Origin: Pseudomonas koreensis
GTDB taxonomy: Bacteria; Pseudomonadota; Gammaproteobacteria; Pseudomonadales; Pseudomonadaceae
Length of the DNA stretch: 64,000 nucleotides
Direction: 5' to 3'
Assembly: GCF_012986595.1 (NCBI RefSeq)
Contig: NZ_JAAQYM010000003.1
Coordinates: forward strand, 682,001 to 746,000
Part shown: positions 9,495 to 20,667 of the stretch, in pieces
Position numbering within the stretch: the first letter of the stretch is position 1
Layout: the number at the start of each line of letters is the position of its first letter
Made by a program: the position numbers and the translations under genes
The notes under the pieces: model-generated
Database searches by the model: none
What the model saw: the letters and a program-made list of their open reading frames with translations, nothing else
What the model was told of the DNA's origin: nothing

Positions 9495-10450
9495 TGCGCG
9501 TCCACCGCTGCACCCAGCACGGTGCCGACGGCGAATTTCTCACGGCGGCTGTTGAACAGGTCGCTGAAGTTCAGCGCCTTGCCGCCGGGCAATTGCAGGC
9601 GGGTCAGGCACAGCGCCTGCTCGCCGCACGCGACGATCAAACCTTCCTTGCTGGCGCTGAGCACTTCGCCCGGCGCGCCTTTACCTTCGGCCAGTGTCGC
9701 CGCCAGGACTTTCAGCGCTTCGCCATTGAGGGTGCTGTGGGTGATCGGCCACGGGTTGAACGCGCGCACCAGACGCTCCAGCTCGACCGCCGGGCGGCTC
9801 CAGTCGATGCGTGCTTCGTCCTTATTCAATTTGTGCGCGTAGGTGGCGAGTTCGTCGTTCTGCACTTCGCCCTCCAGCGTTCCAGCCGCCAGGCCGGCAA
9901 TCGCCTGAACCACGGCGGGCGGGCCCATTTCGGCGAGACGGTCGTGCAGGGTGCCGCCGGTGTCGTCGGCGCTGATCGGGGTCACGACCTTGAGCAGCAT
10001 CGGCCCGGTATCCAGGCCTGCCTCCATGCGCATCACGGTCACGCCGCTTTCGGCATCACCGTGTTCCACGGCGCGCTGGATCGGCGCGGCACCGCGCCAG
10101 CGTGGCAGCAGCGAGGCGTGGCTGTTGATGCAGCCCAGGCGCGGAATATCCAGCACCGCCTGCGGCAGGATCAGGCCGTAGGCGACCACCACCAGCAAGT
10201 CCGGTTGCAGTGCAGCCAGCTCGGCTTGAGCATCGGCGTTGCGCAGCGTCGGCGGCTGCAACACCTGGATATTATTTTCCAGCGCGAGTTGTTTGACCGG
10301 GCTCGGCATCAGTTTTTGCCCACGACCGGCCGGACGATCCGGTTGGGTGTAGACCGCAACGATCTCGTAAGGGCTGTTCAGCAGGGCCTTGAGGTGCTCG
10401 GCGGCGAATTCCGGGGTGCCGGCAAAAACGATGCGCAATGGCTCAGTCAT
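9491..10450 (-). CDS. fmt: Methionyl-tRNA formyltransferase
   Basis: Formylates initiator Met-tRNA using 10-formyltetrahydrofolate. The 319-residue protein has the N-terminal formyltransferase domain with catalytic N109 and H111 in [13 protein letters not shown], plus the C-terminal OB-like tRNA-binding domain. Upstream lies def, the deformylase acting later in the same cycle. An intrinsic terminator (10473-10496 plus T-tract) separates them, and no convincing Shine-Dalgarno sequence precedes the ATG, so expression may depend on readthrough or on a promoter inside def. Confidence 0.96.
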   Translation of the reverse strand: MTEPLRIVFAGTPEFAAEHLKALLNSPYEIVAVYTQPDRPAGRGQKLMPSPVKQLALENNIQVLQPPTLRNADAQAELAALQPDLLVVVAYGLILPQAVLDIPRLGCINSHASLLPRWRGAAPIQRAVEHGDAESGVTVMRMEAGLDTGPMLLKVVTPISADDTGGTLHDRLAEMGPPAVVQAIAGLAAGTLEGEVQNDELATYAHKLNKDEARIDWSRPAVELERLVRAFNPWPITHSTLNGEALKVLAATLAEGKGAPGEVLSASKEGLIVACGEQALCLTRLQLPGGKALNFSDLFNSRREKFAVGTVLGAAVDAQ

Positions 10451-10464
10451 GAAAGGAGTCTCAT

Positions 10465-10496
10465 AAAAAGAAAAAGGCTTGCCGCAGCAAGCCTTT
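10465..10496 (-). terminator. Intrinsic terminator between def and fmt
   Basis: On the minus strand a 10-bp stem AAAGGCTTGC/GCAAGCCTTT with a 4-base loop is followed at once by TTTTTCTTTTT. This is a textbook rho-independent terminator, 11 bases after the def stop and 14 bases before the fmt start codon. Confidence 0.88.
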
Positions 10497-10507
10497 GAAG
10501 AGGGGCA

Positions 10508-11014
10508 TCAAGCGTTCTGGCGATGCAGCTTTTCCAGTTTCTTCTTGATCCGGTCGCGTTTGAGCGTGGACAGGTAATCAACGAACAGCTTGCCGTTGAG
10601 GTGGTCGCATTCGTGCTGGATGCACACGGCGAGCAGACCTTCGGCGATCAGTTCGTAAGGCTGGCCGTCGCGGTCCAGCGCCTTGATCTTGACCTTCTGC
10701 GGGCGGTCGACGTTTTCGTAGAAACCCGGCACCGAGAGGCAGCCTTCCTGGTACTGATCCATCTCGTCGGTCAGCGATTCGAACTCGGGGTTGATGAACA
10801 CCCGGGGTTCGGTGCGGTCTTCGGAAAGGTCCATCACGACGATACGTTTGTGCACGTTGACCTGGGTCGCGGCGAGGCCGATGCCCGGCGCTTCATACAT
10901 TGTTTCAAACATGTCATCGACCAACTGACGCACTTCGTCGTCCACTACAGCCACAGGCTTGGCGATAGTACGCAGACGCGGGTCCGGGAATTCGAGGATG
11001 TTTAAAATGGCCAT
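10508..11014 (-). CDS. def: Peptide deformylase
   Basis: Removes the formyl group from nascent proteins at the ribosome exit. The 168-residue protein carries the three family motifs: GIGLAATQ (residues 44-51), EGCLS (metal ligand C92) and HECDH (metal ligands H134 and H138, catalytic E135). The ATG at 11014 gives the standard start [11 protein letters not shown]; longer starts have no family support. It is divergent from the LysM gene and followed by a strong terminator. Confidence 0.97.
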   Translation of the reverse strand: MAILNILEFPDPRLRTIAKPVAVVDDEVRQLVDDMFETMYEAPGIGLAATQVNVHKRIVVMDLSEDRTEPRVFINPEFESLTDEMDQYQEGCLSVPGFYENVDRPQKVKIKALDRDGQPYELIAEGLLAVCIQHECDHLNGKLFVDYLSTLKRDRIKKKLEKLHRQNA

Positions 11015-11173
11015 AGGCTGATTGCTGCACGTATTGAGTAAAGTCGGGTCGATGGCCTGGCAGGTCCGAAGATGCAGGCTACCGTTGTGAAGCGTAGCCA
11101 ATGCAGTTTGCACTGGCGAGCCACGGGGGCTCTGACGGTTCACGCGAACGCACATGATAAAGGGATTCGCTGC

Positions 11174-12199
11174 ATGAGGAAAACACTACTCGCCCTGCTG
11201 CTTCTGGCTTCGGCCGGCGTGGCGCAAGGGCAAGTGCAACTCAGGGATGGTTTTCCACAGCAATACACGGTGGTTTCGGGGGATACCCTCTGGGACATTT
11301 CCGGCAAATACCTGCGCGAGCCCTGGCAGTGGCCACAGCTGTGGCGGGCCAACCCGCAGATCGAAAACCCCAACCTGATCTACCCCGGCGACACGTTGAC
11401 GCTCCGTTACGTCAATGGCCAGCCGCAACTGACCCTCAACCGTGGTGAGTCACGGGGCACGATCAAACTGTCGCCGCGTATCCGCACCAGCCCGGTGGCC
11501 GAGGCGATTCCGAGCATCCCACTGAAATCGATCAACAGTTTTCTGCTGAGCAACCGCATCGTCGACAAGGTCGAGGATTTCGACAAGGCGCCGTACATCG
11601 TCGCCGGCGATGCTGAACGCGTGCTCAGCGGCACCGGCGACCGGATCTTCGCTCGCGGCCATTTCGACCCGAATCAGCCGGTGTACGGCATCTTCCGCCA
11701 GGGCAAGGTATACACCGACCCGCAGACCAAAGAGTTTCTCGGGATCAACGCCGACGACATCGGTGGCGGTGAGATCGTGGCCACCGAAGGCGACGTCGCC
11801 ACTCTCGCCCTGCAACGCACCACCCAGGAAGTGCGCCTGGGCGACCGCTTGTTCAGCGGCGAAGAGCGTTCGATCAACTCAACCTTCATGCCCAGCGCTC
11901 CGAGCGCCGCGATCAATGGGCTGATCATCGACGTGCCGCGCGGCGTCACCCAGATCGGCGTGATGGACGTGGTCACCCTGAACAAGGGCAAACGCGACGG
12001 TCTGGCCGAAGGCAATGTACTGGTGGTGATGAAAACCGGGGAAACCGTGCGCGACCGGGTCACCGGCCAGCCACTGAAAATTCCTGACGAACGGGCCGGG
12101 TTGCTGATGGTGTTCCGCACTTACGACAAGCTCAGTTACGGCCTTGTGCTCAACGCTTCACGCTCACTGGCGGTGCTCGACAAGGTGCGAAATCCTTAG
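11174..12199 (+). CDS. Secreted LysM-domain protein (TsaP-like)
   Basis: 341-residue exported protein with a Sec signal peptide ([19 protein letters not shown]) followed by one LysM domain (about residues 31-80: [17 protein letters not shown] ... [11 protein letters not shown]) that should bind peptidoglycan. The remaining 250 residues are a conserved domain of unclear fold in this reading. It is the positional counterpart of P. aeruginosa PA0020, which has been compared with the type IV pilus secretin-associated protein TsaP. No pilus gene is nearby, so a pilus role is only a possibility. The ATG at 11174 is chosen because it gives a clean signal peptide. Confidence 0.82.
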   Translation: MRKTLLALLLLASAGVAQGQVQLRDGFPQQYTVVSGDTLWDISGKYLREPWQWPQLWRANPQIENPNLIYPGDTLTLRYVNGQPQLTLNRGESRGTIKLSPRIRTSPVAEAIPSIPLKSINSFLLSNRIVDKVEDFDKAPYIVAGDAERVLSGTGDRIFARGHFDPNQPVYGIFRQGKVYTDPQTKEFLGINADDIGGGEIVATEGDVATLALQRTTQEVRLGDRLFSGEERSINSTFMPSAPSAAINGLIIDVPRGVTQIGVMDVVTLNKGKRDGLAEGNVLVVMKTGETVRDRVTGQPLKIPDERAGLLMVFRTYDKLSYGLVLNASRSLAVLDKVRNP

Positions 12200-12224
12200 C
12201 AGGCTTAACAAGTTACCAACAGAG

Positions 12225-12233
12225 TTATCCACA
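12225..12233. promoter_or_regulatory. Perfect DnaA box upstream of dprA
   Basis: TTATCCACA in the 82-base gap between the LysM gene and dprA, followed by an imperfect hairpin (GTTCCGAA/TTCGGGAC, 12238-12256). Two more exact boxes lie inside dprA at 12842-12850 and 13191-13199. Confidence 0.55.
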
Positions 12234-12281
12234 GCTTGTTCCGAATGGTTCGGGACTTATAACGATCAAGGATGATCCACG

Positions 12282-13379
12282 ATGCTGTCTGCCTCTACGC
12301 CGGTTTCCCCTGCGGAACTGGAAGCGCGTTTGCGCCTGCACCGTTTGCCGGATGTTGGCCCCAAACGTTTTGCCAAACTGCTCGAAGCCTTCGGCTCGGC
12401 CTCGAAAGCCCTCAGTGCGCCGGCCAGTGCCTGGCGAGCGCTGGGTTTGCCGGCGGCGTCTGCCGAGGCGCGGCGCAGTCCCGAAGTGCGCGATGGCGCC
12501 AGCCATGCATTGCGCTGGCTAGAGCGTCCGCACCAGCATTTGCTGATGTGGGACCAGGCCGATTACCCGGCACTGCTGGCGCAGATACCCGACCCGCCGC
12601 CGCTGTTGTTCGTGGCCGGCGATCCGTTGATTCTGGAAAAACCGCAACTGGCGATGGTCGGCAGCCGTCGCGCCTCGCGTCCGGGAATGGACACCGCCGC
12701 GGCGTTTTCCCGCAGCCTGGCCGGGGCCGGTTTTGTCATCACCAGTGGCCTGGCGCTAGGCATCGATGCAGCCGCCCATCAAGCTGCGCTGGATGTCGGC
12801 GGGCACACCGTGGGCGTCCTTGGTACCGGTCTGGAAAAATTTTATCCACAGCGCAATCAGCGCCTGGCCGAGGCGATGATCGCCGCCGGCAGCGCGGTGC
12901 TTTCGGAGTTCCCCCTGGACGCCGGCCCGACGGCGAGCAACTTTCCGCGGCGCAATCGGATCATCAGCGGATTATCCCTCGGCGTACTGGTGGTTGAGGC
13001 GAGTGTCGCCAGTGGTTCGCTGATCACCGCGCGGCTGGCGGCGGAACAAGGGCGCGAGGTGTATGCGATTCCCGGCTCGATCCATCACCCCGGCGCGCGG
13101 GGGTGTCACCAGTTGATCCGCGACGGCGCGGTGCTGGTGGAAACCATCGAGCACATCCTCGAAGCCTTGCGCGGCTGGCAACATCTGCCGTTATCCACAG
13201 ACACGCCGCGCAGTGAGCATCCCCTGTTGAACCTGCTGCATGCCGCGCCGCACACCAGTGAGGCGTTGGCCGACAGCAGTGGCTGGGCGCTGCCCAAAGT
13301 CCTGGTCGCGCTCACTGAACTGGAAATGGAGGGGCGTGCGGTGTGCGAAAACGGTCGCTGGCTGGCCAGGACACGCTAG
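12282..13379 (+). CDS. dprA: DNA-processing protein DprA (Smf)
   Basis: Binds incoming single-stranded DNA and loads RecA during transformation; it is also kept in many bacteria not known to be competent. The 365-residue protein has an N-terminal SAM-like helical region, a Rossmann-like DprA domain with GSRRAS and SGLALGIDAAAH, and a C-terminal winged-helix-like region (about 300-360). Two exact DnaA boxes occur inside the coding region, one using the rare codon TTA. tsaC follows after 55 bases on the same strand. Confidence 0.93.
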   Translation: MLSASTPVSPAELEARLRLHRLPDVGPKRFAKLLEAFGSASKALSAPASAWRALGLPAASAEARRSPEVRDGASHALRWLERPHQHLLMWDQADYPALLAQIPDPPPLLFVAGDPLILEKPQLAMVGSRRASRPGMDTAAAFSRSLAGAGFVITSGLALGIDAAAHQAALDVGGHTVGVLGTGLEKFYPQRNQRLAEAMIAAGSAVLSEFPLDAGPTASNFPRRNRIISGLSLGVLVVEASVASGSLITARLAAEQGREVYAIPGSIHHPGARGCHQLIRDGAVLVETIEHILEALRGWQHLPLSTDTPRSEHPLLNLLHAAPHTSEALADSSGWALPKVLVALTELEMEGRAVCENGRWLARTR

Positions 13380-13434
13380 GTTTTACAGGGAAGATCGGTA
13401 AACTGCGCAAAACCTGTTTGCGGAGAGTTTTTTC

Positions 13435-13992
13435 ATGGTCAACAGTTGGCGTGTGCAACAAGCCGCGCGAGAGATTCGCGCCGGGGCGGTGATTGCCTAT
13501 CCAACCGAAGCCGTTTGGGGGCTGGGTTGCGACCCGTGGAACGAAGAGGCGGTGGATCGGCTTTTGGCGATCAAGAACCGTTCGGTGGACAAGGGCCTGA
13601 TCCTGGTCGCCGACAACATCCGTCAGTTCGATTTTCTGTTCGAAGACTTCCCGCAAGAGTGGATCGACCGCATGTCCAGCACGTGGCCGGGGCCGAATAC
13701 CTGGCTGGTGCCGCATCAGAACCTGTTGCCGGAATGGGTGACGGGCGTGCATGACACGGTGGCGCTGCGGGTCAGCGATCATCCGCAGGTCCGCGATCTG
13801 TGCTCGATGGTCGGGCCACTGATTTCGACTTCGGCCAACCCCCAGGGGCGTCCGGCGGCGCGCACACGGTTGCGTGTCGAACAGTATTTCCGCGGGCAGA
13901 TCGACCTGATCCTCGGCGGGCAACTGGGTGGGCGCAAGAACCCCAGCGTGATCCGTGATCTGGCGACCGGCAAGGTCATTCGTCCCGACTGA
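13435..13992 (+). CDS. tsaC: Threonylcarbamoyl-AMP synthase
   Basis: YrdC/Sua5-family enzyme that makes threonylcarbamoyl-AMP from threonine, bicarbonate and ATP for the universal t6A37 tRNA modification. The 185-residue protein has the family N-terminal motif [15 protein letters not shown] and the conserved [13 protein letters not shown] block for ATP binding, and lacks the extra Sua5 domain. The ATG at 13435 follows GGAGAG. Positionally equivalent to PA0022. Confidence 0.94.
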   Translation: MVNSWRVQQAAREIRAGAVIAYPTEAVWGLGCDPWNEEAVDRLLAIKNRSVDKGLILVADNIRQFDFLFEDFPQEWIDRMSSTWPGPNTWLVPHQNLLPEWVTGVHDTVALRVSDHPQVRDLCSMVGPLISTSANPQGRPAARTRLRVEQYFRGQIDLILGGQLGGRKNPSVIRDLATGKVIRPD

Positions 13993-14017
13993 TCCGGCCT
14001 TGAACCTTTGAAATGTG

Positions 14018-14048
14018 AGTACTCCTCGGCTTGATGGCGAGGAGTACT
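14018..14048. repeat. 11-bp inverted repeat downstream of tsaC
   Basis: AGTACTCCTCG (14018-14028) and CGAGGAGTACT (14038-14048) are perfect complements around 9 bases. There is no T-tract, so it is either a factor-dependent terminator hairpin for tsaC or a palindromic protein-binding site upstream of the gene starting at 14233. Confidence 0.6.
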
Positions 14049-14232
14049 ACGCGTGCCTGCGATTTGTCCTGCAACGGGGCGTGTTCCCGCGTCGGAATAG
14101 TCGCCAAGTCACCGGAATCATTGACTTTTCCCACTTGATTATCAGACCTCCTGCCGTGGCGGAATCGCCAAAAGCAACCATCCTTTCCCTGCACTCGAAA
14201 CACTTCGATAAGTTAAGGTCTGCGGAGAAAGA

Positions 14233-14907
14233 ATGGACACTACGGATTTGCAACTCACGGATTACCTGCAGGCGCTTCAGGTGACGCTAAAGAGTCACCA
14301 TGAGGGATGCCGTATCGTAACGCTTGAAGCGGGGGCGGATACTCAGGAGTTCGATCGGTTTATCGATCGGCAATTTCGGCTGCGGCTGCAGCATTACATG
14401 CTGACCTCACGTGCGCGGATGCTCGAAACGCAACTGGCGATAAAGTCGCGCAGTACCCACTTTCTGCTGTACCGGCACGATCAACTGCTGGCGGTCATGC
14501 GGGCGACTCCGGCCCCGTTCGAATGGGCGCTGTTGGCGCAGCAACATGTGTCGCCCACGGTGGCGCTGTCACGTCATGTCGAATTCAGTCGCTTGATCTC
14601 TTACTCGACCCATCAACTGCCCATCGCGGTCAACGGTCTGTTGGCAGCCGCTGCCGAGTGGGCGATAAAAAGCGGTTACCAGGGCGTCACCGCACTGTGC
14701 AGGTCACAACAGCTGCGCTTTTTCCAGCGTTTCGGCCTGATGCCGATCGCGTCCAATGCCCTGCACATCGAACAGCGCGCACGCGGCGATTACTGGGTGT
14801 TGTCAGCCGAATGGCGGCAAATCCTCGCGGCGGTTCAACAGCCTGACCAGGCGACGGTTGGCCATCTGGTGCAGAAACCGTTGGCGTGTCATCCGCCGGG
14901 TGTCTGA
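14233..14907 (+). CDS. GNAT-fold protein, possibly N-acyl amino acid/LuxI-like synthase
   Basis: 224 residues, not confidently recognised. The layout resembles GNAT-fold acyl synthases of the LuxI/FeeM type: an N-terminal FIDRQFRLRLQHYMLTSRARM, a central strand HFLLYRHDQLLAVMRAT, then VEFSRLI (compare E-x-S-R in that superfamily) and a C-terminal AAAEWAIKSGYQGVTALCR followed by FFQRFGLMPI, which looks like the GNAT acyl-CoA-binding segment. There is no signal peptide. It stands alone between tsaC and the convergent qor, with 240 bases of leader holding a palindrome; from memory the P. aeruginosa equivalent position has no such gene. The assignment rests on pattern resemblance only. Confidence 0.55.
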   Translation: MDTTDLQLTDYLQALQVTLKSHHEGCRIVTLEAGADTQEFDRFIDRQFRLRLQHYMLTSRARMLETQLAIKSRSTHFLLYRHDQLLAVMRATPAPFEWALLAQQHVSPTVALSRHVEFSRLISYSTHQLPIAVNGLLAAAAEWAIKSGYQGVTALCRSQQLRFFQRFGLMPIASNALHIEQRARGDYWVLSAEWRQILAAVQQPDQATVGHLVQKPLACHPPGV

Positions 14908-14908
14908 A

Positions 14909-14961
14909 GGCGTTCGACCGTCCTGCCAGTCGTGGTACCGAGACCCTGACTGGCAAGACGC
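14909..14961. terminator. Inverted repeat between convergent genes
   Basis: TGCCAGTC (14924-14931) pairs with GACTGGCA (14948-14955), and outer GGCGT (14909-14913) with ACGCC (14957-14961). A hairpin between two converging genes is likely to end transcription from one or both sides; no clear T-tract is seen. Confidence 0.45.
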
Positions 14962-14971
14962 CGAAGGTTTA

Positions 14972-17028
<2,057 letters not shown>

Positions 17029-17037
17029 GGACTGCTG

Positions 17038-17859
17038 ATGGATCGTTACGTCGTTTTCGGTAACCCGATCGGCCACAGCAAGTCGCCGATGATTCACAAA
17101 CTGTTCGCCGAGCAGACCGGGCAGCGTCTCGACTACAGCACCCTGCTGGCGCCACTCGACGACTTTAGTGCCTGCGCCATGGCGTTCTTCCAGGAAGGTC
17201 GCGGCGCCAACGTCACTGTGCCGTTCAAGGAAGAGGCCTATCGTCTGGCGAACAGCCTGACCGCTCGTGCGCAACGGGCCGGTGCGGTAAACACCTTGAG
17301 CAAACTGGCCGATGGTTCATTGCTGGGCGACAACACCGACGGCGCCGGACTGGTGCGCGACCTGACGGTGAACGCCGGTTTCAGCCTGACCGGCAAACGC
17401 ATCCTGCTGCTCGGTGCGGGTGGCGCAGTGCGTGGCGCGCTGGAGCCGTTGCTGGCGGAAAAACCGGCGTCGGTGATCATCGCCAATCGCACGGTGGACA
17501 AGGCCGAGCTGCTGGCCGAGTTGTTCTGTGATCTGGGACCGGTGTCGGCCAGTGGTTTCGACTGGTTGCAGGAGCCGGTGGACGTGATCATCAACGCCAC
17601 CTCCGCCAGCCTGACCGGCGACGTGCCGCCGATTGCACCGAGCCTGATCGAGCCGGGTCAGACCTTGTGCTACGACATGATGTACGGCAAGGAACCGACC
17701 GCGTTCTGCCGCTGGGCCAGCGAGCAGGGTGCGGCGGTGTCGATGGATGGTCTGGGGATGCTGGCTGAGCAAGCAGCCGAGGCGTTTTTCCTGTGGCGCG
17801 GAGTGCGTCCGGATACGGCACCGGTGCTGGCCGAACTACGCCGCCAATTGGCGGGTTGA
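17038..17859 (+). CDS. aroE: Shikimate dehydrogenase
   Basis: NADPH-dependent reduction of 3-dehydroshikimate to shikimate in aromatic amino acid synthesis. The 273-residue protein has the substrate-binding NPIGHSKSP (residues 9-17), the catalytic lysine K64 in NVTVPFK, D101 in NTDGAG, and the nucleotide loop GAGGAVRG. It lies 9 bases after hemF. A REPIN starts 6 bases after its stop and sits between it and the convergent SulP gene. Confidence 0.96.
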   Translation: MDRYVVFGNPIGHSKSPMIHKLFAEQTGQRLDYSTLLAPLDDFSACAMAFFQEGRGANVTVPFKEEAYRLANSLTARAQRAGAVNTLSKLADGSLLGDNTDGAGLVRDLTVNAGFSLTGKRILLLGAGGAVRGALEPLLAEKPASVIIANRTVDKAELLAELFCDLGPVSASGFDWLQEPVDVIINATSASLTGDVPPIAPSLIEPGQTLCYDMMYGKEPTAFCRWASEQGAAVSMDGLGMLAEQAAEAFFLWRGVRPDTAPVLAELRRQLAG

Positions 17860-17864
17860 AGATC

Positions 17865-17942
17865 AAAAGATCGCAGCCTGCGGCAGCTCCTACATGGGGA
17901 TTGCGTTCACCCTGTAGGAGCTGCCGCAGGCTGCGATCTTTT
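17865..17942. repeat. REPIN, GATCGCAGCC class, between converging genes
   Basis: Perfect 30-bp arms (17865-17894 and 17913-17942) beginning AAAAGATCGCAGCCTGCGGC and its complement, separated by 18 bases. The terminal AAAA/TTTT gives a T-tract on both strands, so it probably also works as a bidirectional terminator for aroE and the SulP gene. Confidence 0.88.
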
Positions 17943-19510
17943 CAGTCCTCAAACCGGATCGGGCATTGCTCCGGCCCTTCCAGCTTTCTCAACTCCTCCA
18001 CCACCTGCGGCCGTGCCCGGCGCAGGGTCAGGCTGCGATCCTGGCGCAGCAGGCGCCGCGCCTCCTGATGCAGCATCTCCACCCCTGAATAGTCGATGAA
18101 GTTGATGTGTTGCGCATCGATCACCACGCGCGTGCCGTGCAGCCGTTGCAGACGCACTTGCAGGTAATGGCTGGCGCCGAAGAAGATCGAGCCACCGACC
18201 CGCAGCACATCGTCTTCACCGTCGCGCCAATGCTGGACGCGCGGTTGCGATGTCCGCTTGAGGTAGAAAAACAGCGACGCCAGCACCCCGGCATAAATCG
18301 CGGTCTGCAATTCCAGCAGCAGGGTCGCGAGACAGGTCAGCGCCATGACCACGAACTCGGCGTGGCTGACCCGCAGCAACGAGCGGATGCCGCGATGATC
18401 CACCAGTCCCCAGGCGATCAACAGAATGCTCCCGGCCATGGCGGGAATCGGAATGTGCGAAATCAGTCCGGCGCCGAAAATCGCGAACAACGCCACCCAG
18501 ATCGCCGAAAACACCCCGGCCAGCGGTGAGCAGGCGCCCGCCTCGTAACTCAGGCCGGAACGGGTGAACGAGCCGGCGGACAACGATCCGGAAAAGAACG
18601 CGCCGACGATATTCGATAAACCTTGCGCGCGAACTTCCTGATTGGCATCGAGCAGCTGCTGCGAACGTGCAGCAATCGAGCGGGCAATCGACAGGCTGGT
18701 GACCAGCCCGAGCATGCCCACCGCCACCGCACTCGGCAGCAAGCGCAGAATCAGATCCAGATCCAGCGGCAACCCACTGAACGGCGGCAAGCGCCCGACA
18801 AAAGCGCTGACCAGATGCACATGGCCGAACATCGACGGCCACAACCACACGACTGCACTGCCCAGCACCAGGGTTATCAACAGGGTCGGCCAGCGCGGCA
18901 GCAATTGTTTGAGCACGAAACCGACGAGCACCGTCGCCACGCCCAATACCAATGACGGTTTATCCACAGCCCGCAGGTGTTGCAGCAGGTCCATCAGGCT
19001 GGCCAGGGCCGTGGCTTTCGCCGGCAGGTCCAGCCCCAACAGGTTGGGCAATTGGCCGATGGCAATCACCACCGCTGCGCCGAGGGTGAAGCCGAGCACC
19101 ACCGAATGCGAAACGAAATTCACTAAAGCGCCGAAGCGCAGCAAGCCCAGTAGCCACTGGAAGAGACCGGCAAGAAAGGTCAGCAGCAGGATCAGCGTGA
19201 TGTAATCCTGCGACGCGGGCACGGCCAAGGGACTGACGCTGGCATACAGCACAATCGAAATCGCTGCAGTCGGGCCGCAGATCAGATGCCACGACGAACC
19301 CCACAGGCAGGCGATCAAGACCGGGATGATCGCGGCGTAAAGTCCGTATTCCGGTGGCAGGCCGGCGATCAGTGCGTAGGCGATCGACTGTGGCAACGCG
19401 AGAATGGCACCGCTGAGGCCAACGACCAGATCCCGGCCGACGCTGGCGCGGGTTTGCCGGGGCAGCCAGGTCAGGAAGGGGAAAAGTGAGTGGCGACTGG
19501 GCAGGGCCAT
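17942..19510 (-). CDS. SulP-family anion transporter with STAS domain
   Basis: Inner-membrane SLC26/SulP transporter, probably for sulfate or bicarbonate. The 522-residue protein has about 10-14 hydrophobic segments between residues 25 and 400, with the family signature region ALPQSIAYALIAGLPPEYGLYAA. A C-terminal STAS domain (about 420-515) contains VVIDAQHINFIDYSGVEML. The substrate cannot be told from sequence; the neighbouring choline sulfatase releases sulfate, but sulfate uptake rather than export is the usual role. A perfect DnaA box lies inside at 18960-18968. Confidence 0.88.
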   Translation of the reverse strand: MALPSRHSLFPFLTWLPRQTRASVGRDLVVGLSGAILALPQSIAYALIAGLPPEYGLYAAIIPVLIACLWGSSWHLICGPTAAISIVLYASVSPLAVPASQDYITLILLLTFLAGLFQWLLGLLRFGALVNFVSHSVVLGFTLGAAVVIAIGQLPNLLGLDLPAKATALASLMDLLQHLRAVDKPSLVLGVATVLVGFVLKQLLPRWPTLLITLVLGSAVVWLWPSMFGHVHLVSAFVGRLPPFSGLPLDLDLILRLLPSAVAVGMLGLVTSLSIARSIAARSQQLLDANQEVRAQGLSNIVGAFFSGSLSAGSFTRSGLSYEAGACSPLAGVFSAIWVALFAIFGAGLISHIPIPAMAGSILLIAWGLVDHRGIRSLLRVSHAEFVVMALTCLATLLLELQTAIYAGVLASLFFYLKRTSQPRVQHWRDGEDDVLRVGGSIFFGASHYLQVRLQRLHGTRVVIDAQHINFIDYSGVEMLHQEARRLLRQDRSLTLRRARPQVVEELRKLEGPEQCPIRFED

Positions 19511-19562
19511 GGGTCCTCGCGGGGTGTGGGTTTATGCAAGGTTATCAGGACGCGGCAATCAC

Positions 19563-19694
19563 TGTGGCGAGGGAGCTTGCTCCCGCCCGGCTGCGAAGCA
19601 GTCGCAAACCAGACTGCTCGGTTTATCTGCGAAAACCCAGTCAGCCCGATTGGGAGCGCTTCGCACTCCAGCGGGAGCAAGCTCCCTCGCCACA
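19563..19694. repeat. Long REPIN, GTGGCGAGGGAGC class
   Basis: 24-bp perfect arms (19563-19586 and 19671-19694, TGTGGCGAGGGAGCTTGCTC type) enclose 84 bases, a much longer centre than the other REPINs here. It fills the gap between choX and the SulP gene. Confidence 0.8.
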
Positions 19695-19702
19695 AGAATG
19701 CG

Positions 19703-20623
19703 TCAGAGCCTGGCCTTCACCGCAGGCAAAGCATCCTTGCCATCCACGGTCTTCACCCCGTCCAGCCATTTATCCAGCACCGCCGGATTGGCCTTGATCC
19801 ACGCCTTCGCCGCGTCGGCATTGCTGACCTTCTTGTTCACCACCTCAGCCATGATGCTGTTCTCCATGTCCTGGGTAAACGACAGGTTGGTCAGCAACTT
19901 GCCCACGTTCGGGCAGGCCTCGGCGTAGCCTTTGCGCGTCAGGGTGAATACGCTGCCGGTGTCGCCGAAATACTTCTCGCCGCCCTTCAGGTAATGCATC
20001 TTCAACTGCACGTTCATCGGGTGCGGGGTCCAGCCGAGGAAGGTGACGAATTTCTGTTTCTTCACGGCCCGCGACACTTCGGCGAGCATCGCCTGTTCGC
20101 TGGACTCGATCAGCTTCCACTGCCCGAGGTCGAAGTCGTTCTTCTTGATGATCTCCTGCAGCGAGATGTTCGCGGGTGCACCGGAGCCGATGCCGTAGAT
20201 CTTCTTCTCGAACTTGTCGGCGTATTTGTTCAGGTCGGCAAAGTTATGCACACCGGCGTCCCACACGTAATCCGGGACTGCCAGAGTGAATTCGGTACCG
20301 TCGAGGTTCTTCGCCAGTTGCGTCACGTCGCCGGTGGCGACGAACTTGTCGTAGAAGCCCTGCTGCGCCGGCATCCAGTTGCCGAGGAACACATCCACCT
20401 GACCGTCCTTCAACCCGCCGAAGGTGATCGGCACCGCGAGGGTGTCGACCTTGGCCTTGTAGCCCATGCCGTCCAGCAGAAACCCGGTGATGGCGTTAGT
20501 GGCGGCGATGTCGCTCCAGCCCGGGTCGGCCATTTTCACCGTTTCGCAGCTTTGTTCGGCAAATGCCGAGGCACTGCCCAGGGCCAGCAGACTAATCGTC
20601 AGCACTGTGGATAACTTGCGCAT
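19703..20623 (-). CDS. choX: Choline ABC transporter substrate-binding protein
   Basis: Periplasmic binding protein of the ChoX/OpuAC type for choline, possibly also betaine or choline derivatives. The 306-residue protein has a signal peptide (MRKLSTVLTISLLALGSASAFA) and an OpuAC domain with aromatic positions such as DPGWSDIAA and FLGNWMPAQ. The ATG at 20623 is preceded by AAGGGGAAG. It starts 16 bases after the betC stop, so it is cotranscribed with the sulfatase. The permease and ATPase genes (choW, choV) are not nearby, so it must use components encoded elsewhere. Confidence 0.88.
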   Translation of the reverse strand: MRKLSTVLTISLLALGSASAFAEQSCETVKMADPGWSDIAATNAITGFLLDGMGYKAKVDTLAVPITFGGLKDGQVDVFLGNWMPAQQGFYDKFVATGDVTQLAKNLDGTEFTLAVPDYVWDAGVHNFADLNKYADKFEKKIYGIGSGAPANISLQEIIKKNDFDLGQWKLIESSEQAMLAEVSRAVKKQKFVTFLGWTPHPMNVQLKMHYLKGGEKYFGDTGSVFTLTRKGYAEACPNVGKLLTNLSFTQDMENSIMAEVVNKKVSNADAAKAWIKANPAVLDKWLDGVKTVDGKDALPAVKARL

Positions 20624-20667
20624 GGACTTCCCCTTAACATTATTGGTTTTGGCAGGGTTGTGGATAA
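20606..20667. promoter_or_regulatory. Two perfect DnaA boxes at the betC-choX junction
   Basis: TGTGGATAA occurs at 20606-20614 (early choX codons) and again at 20659-20667 (late betC codons), same orientation, 53 bases apart. They belong to the origin-proximal series described in the findings. Confidence 0.5.
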
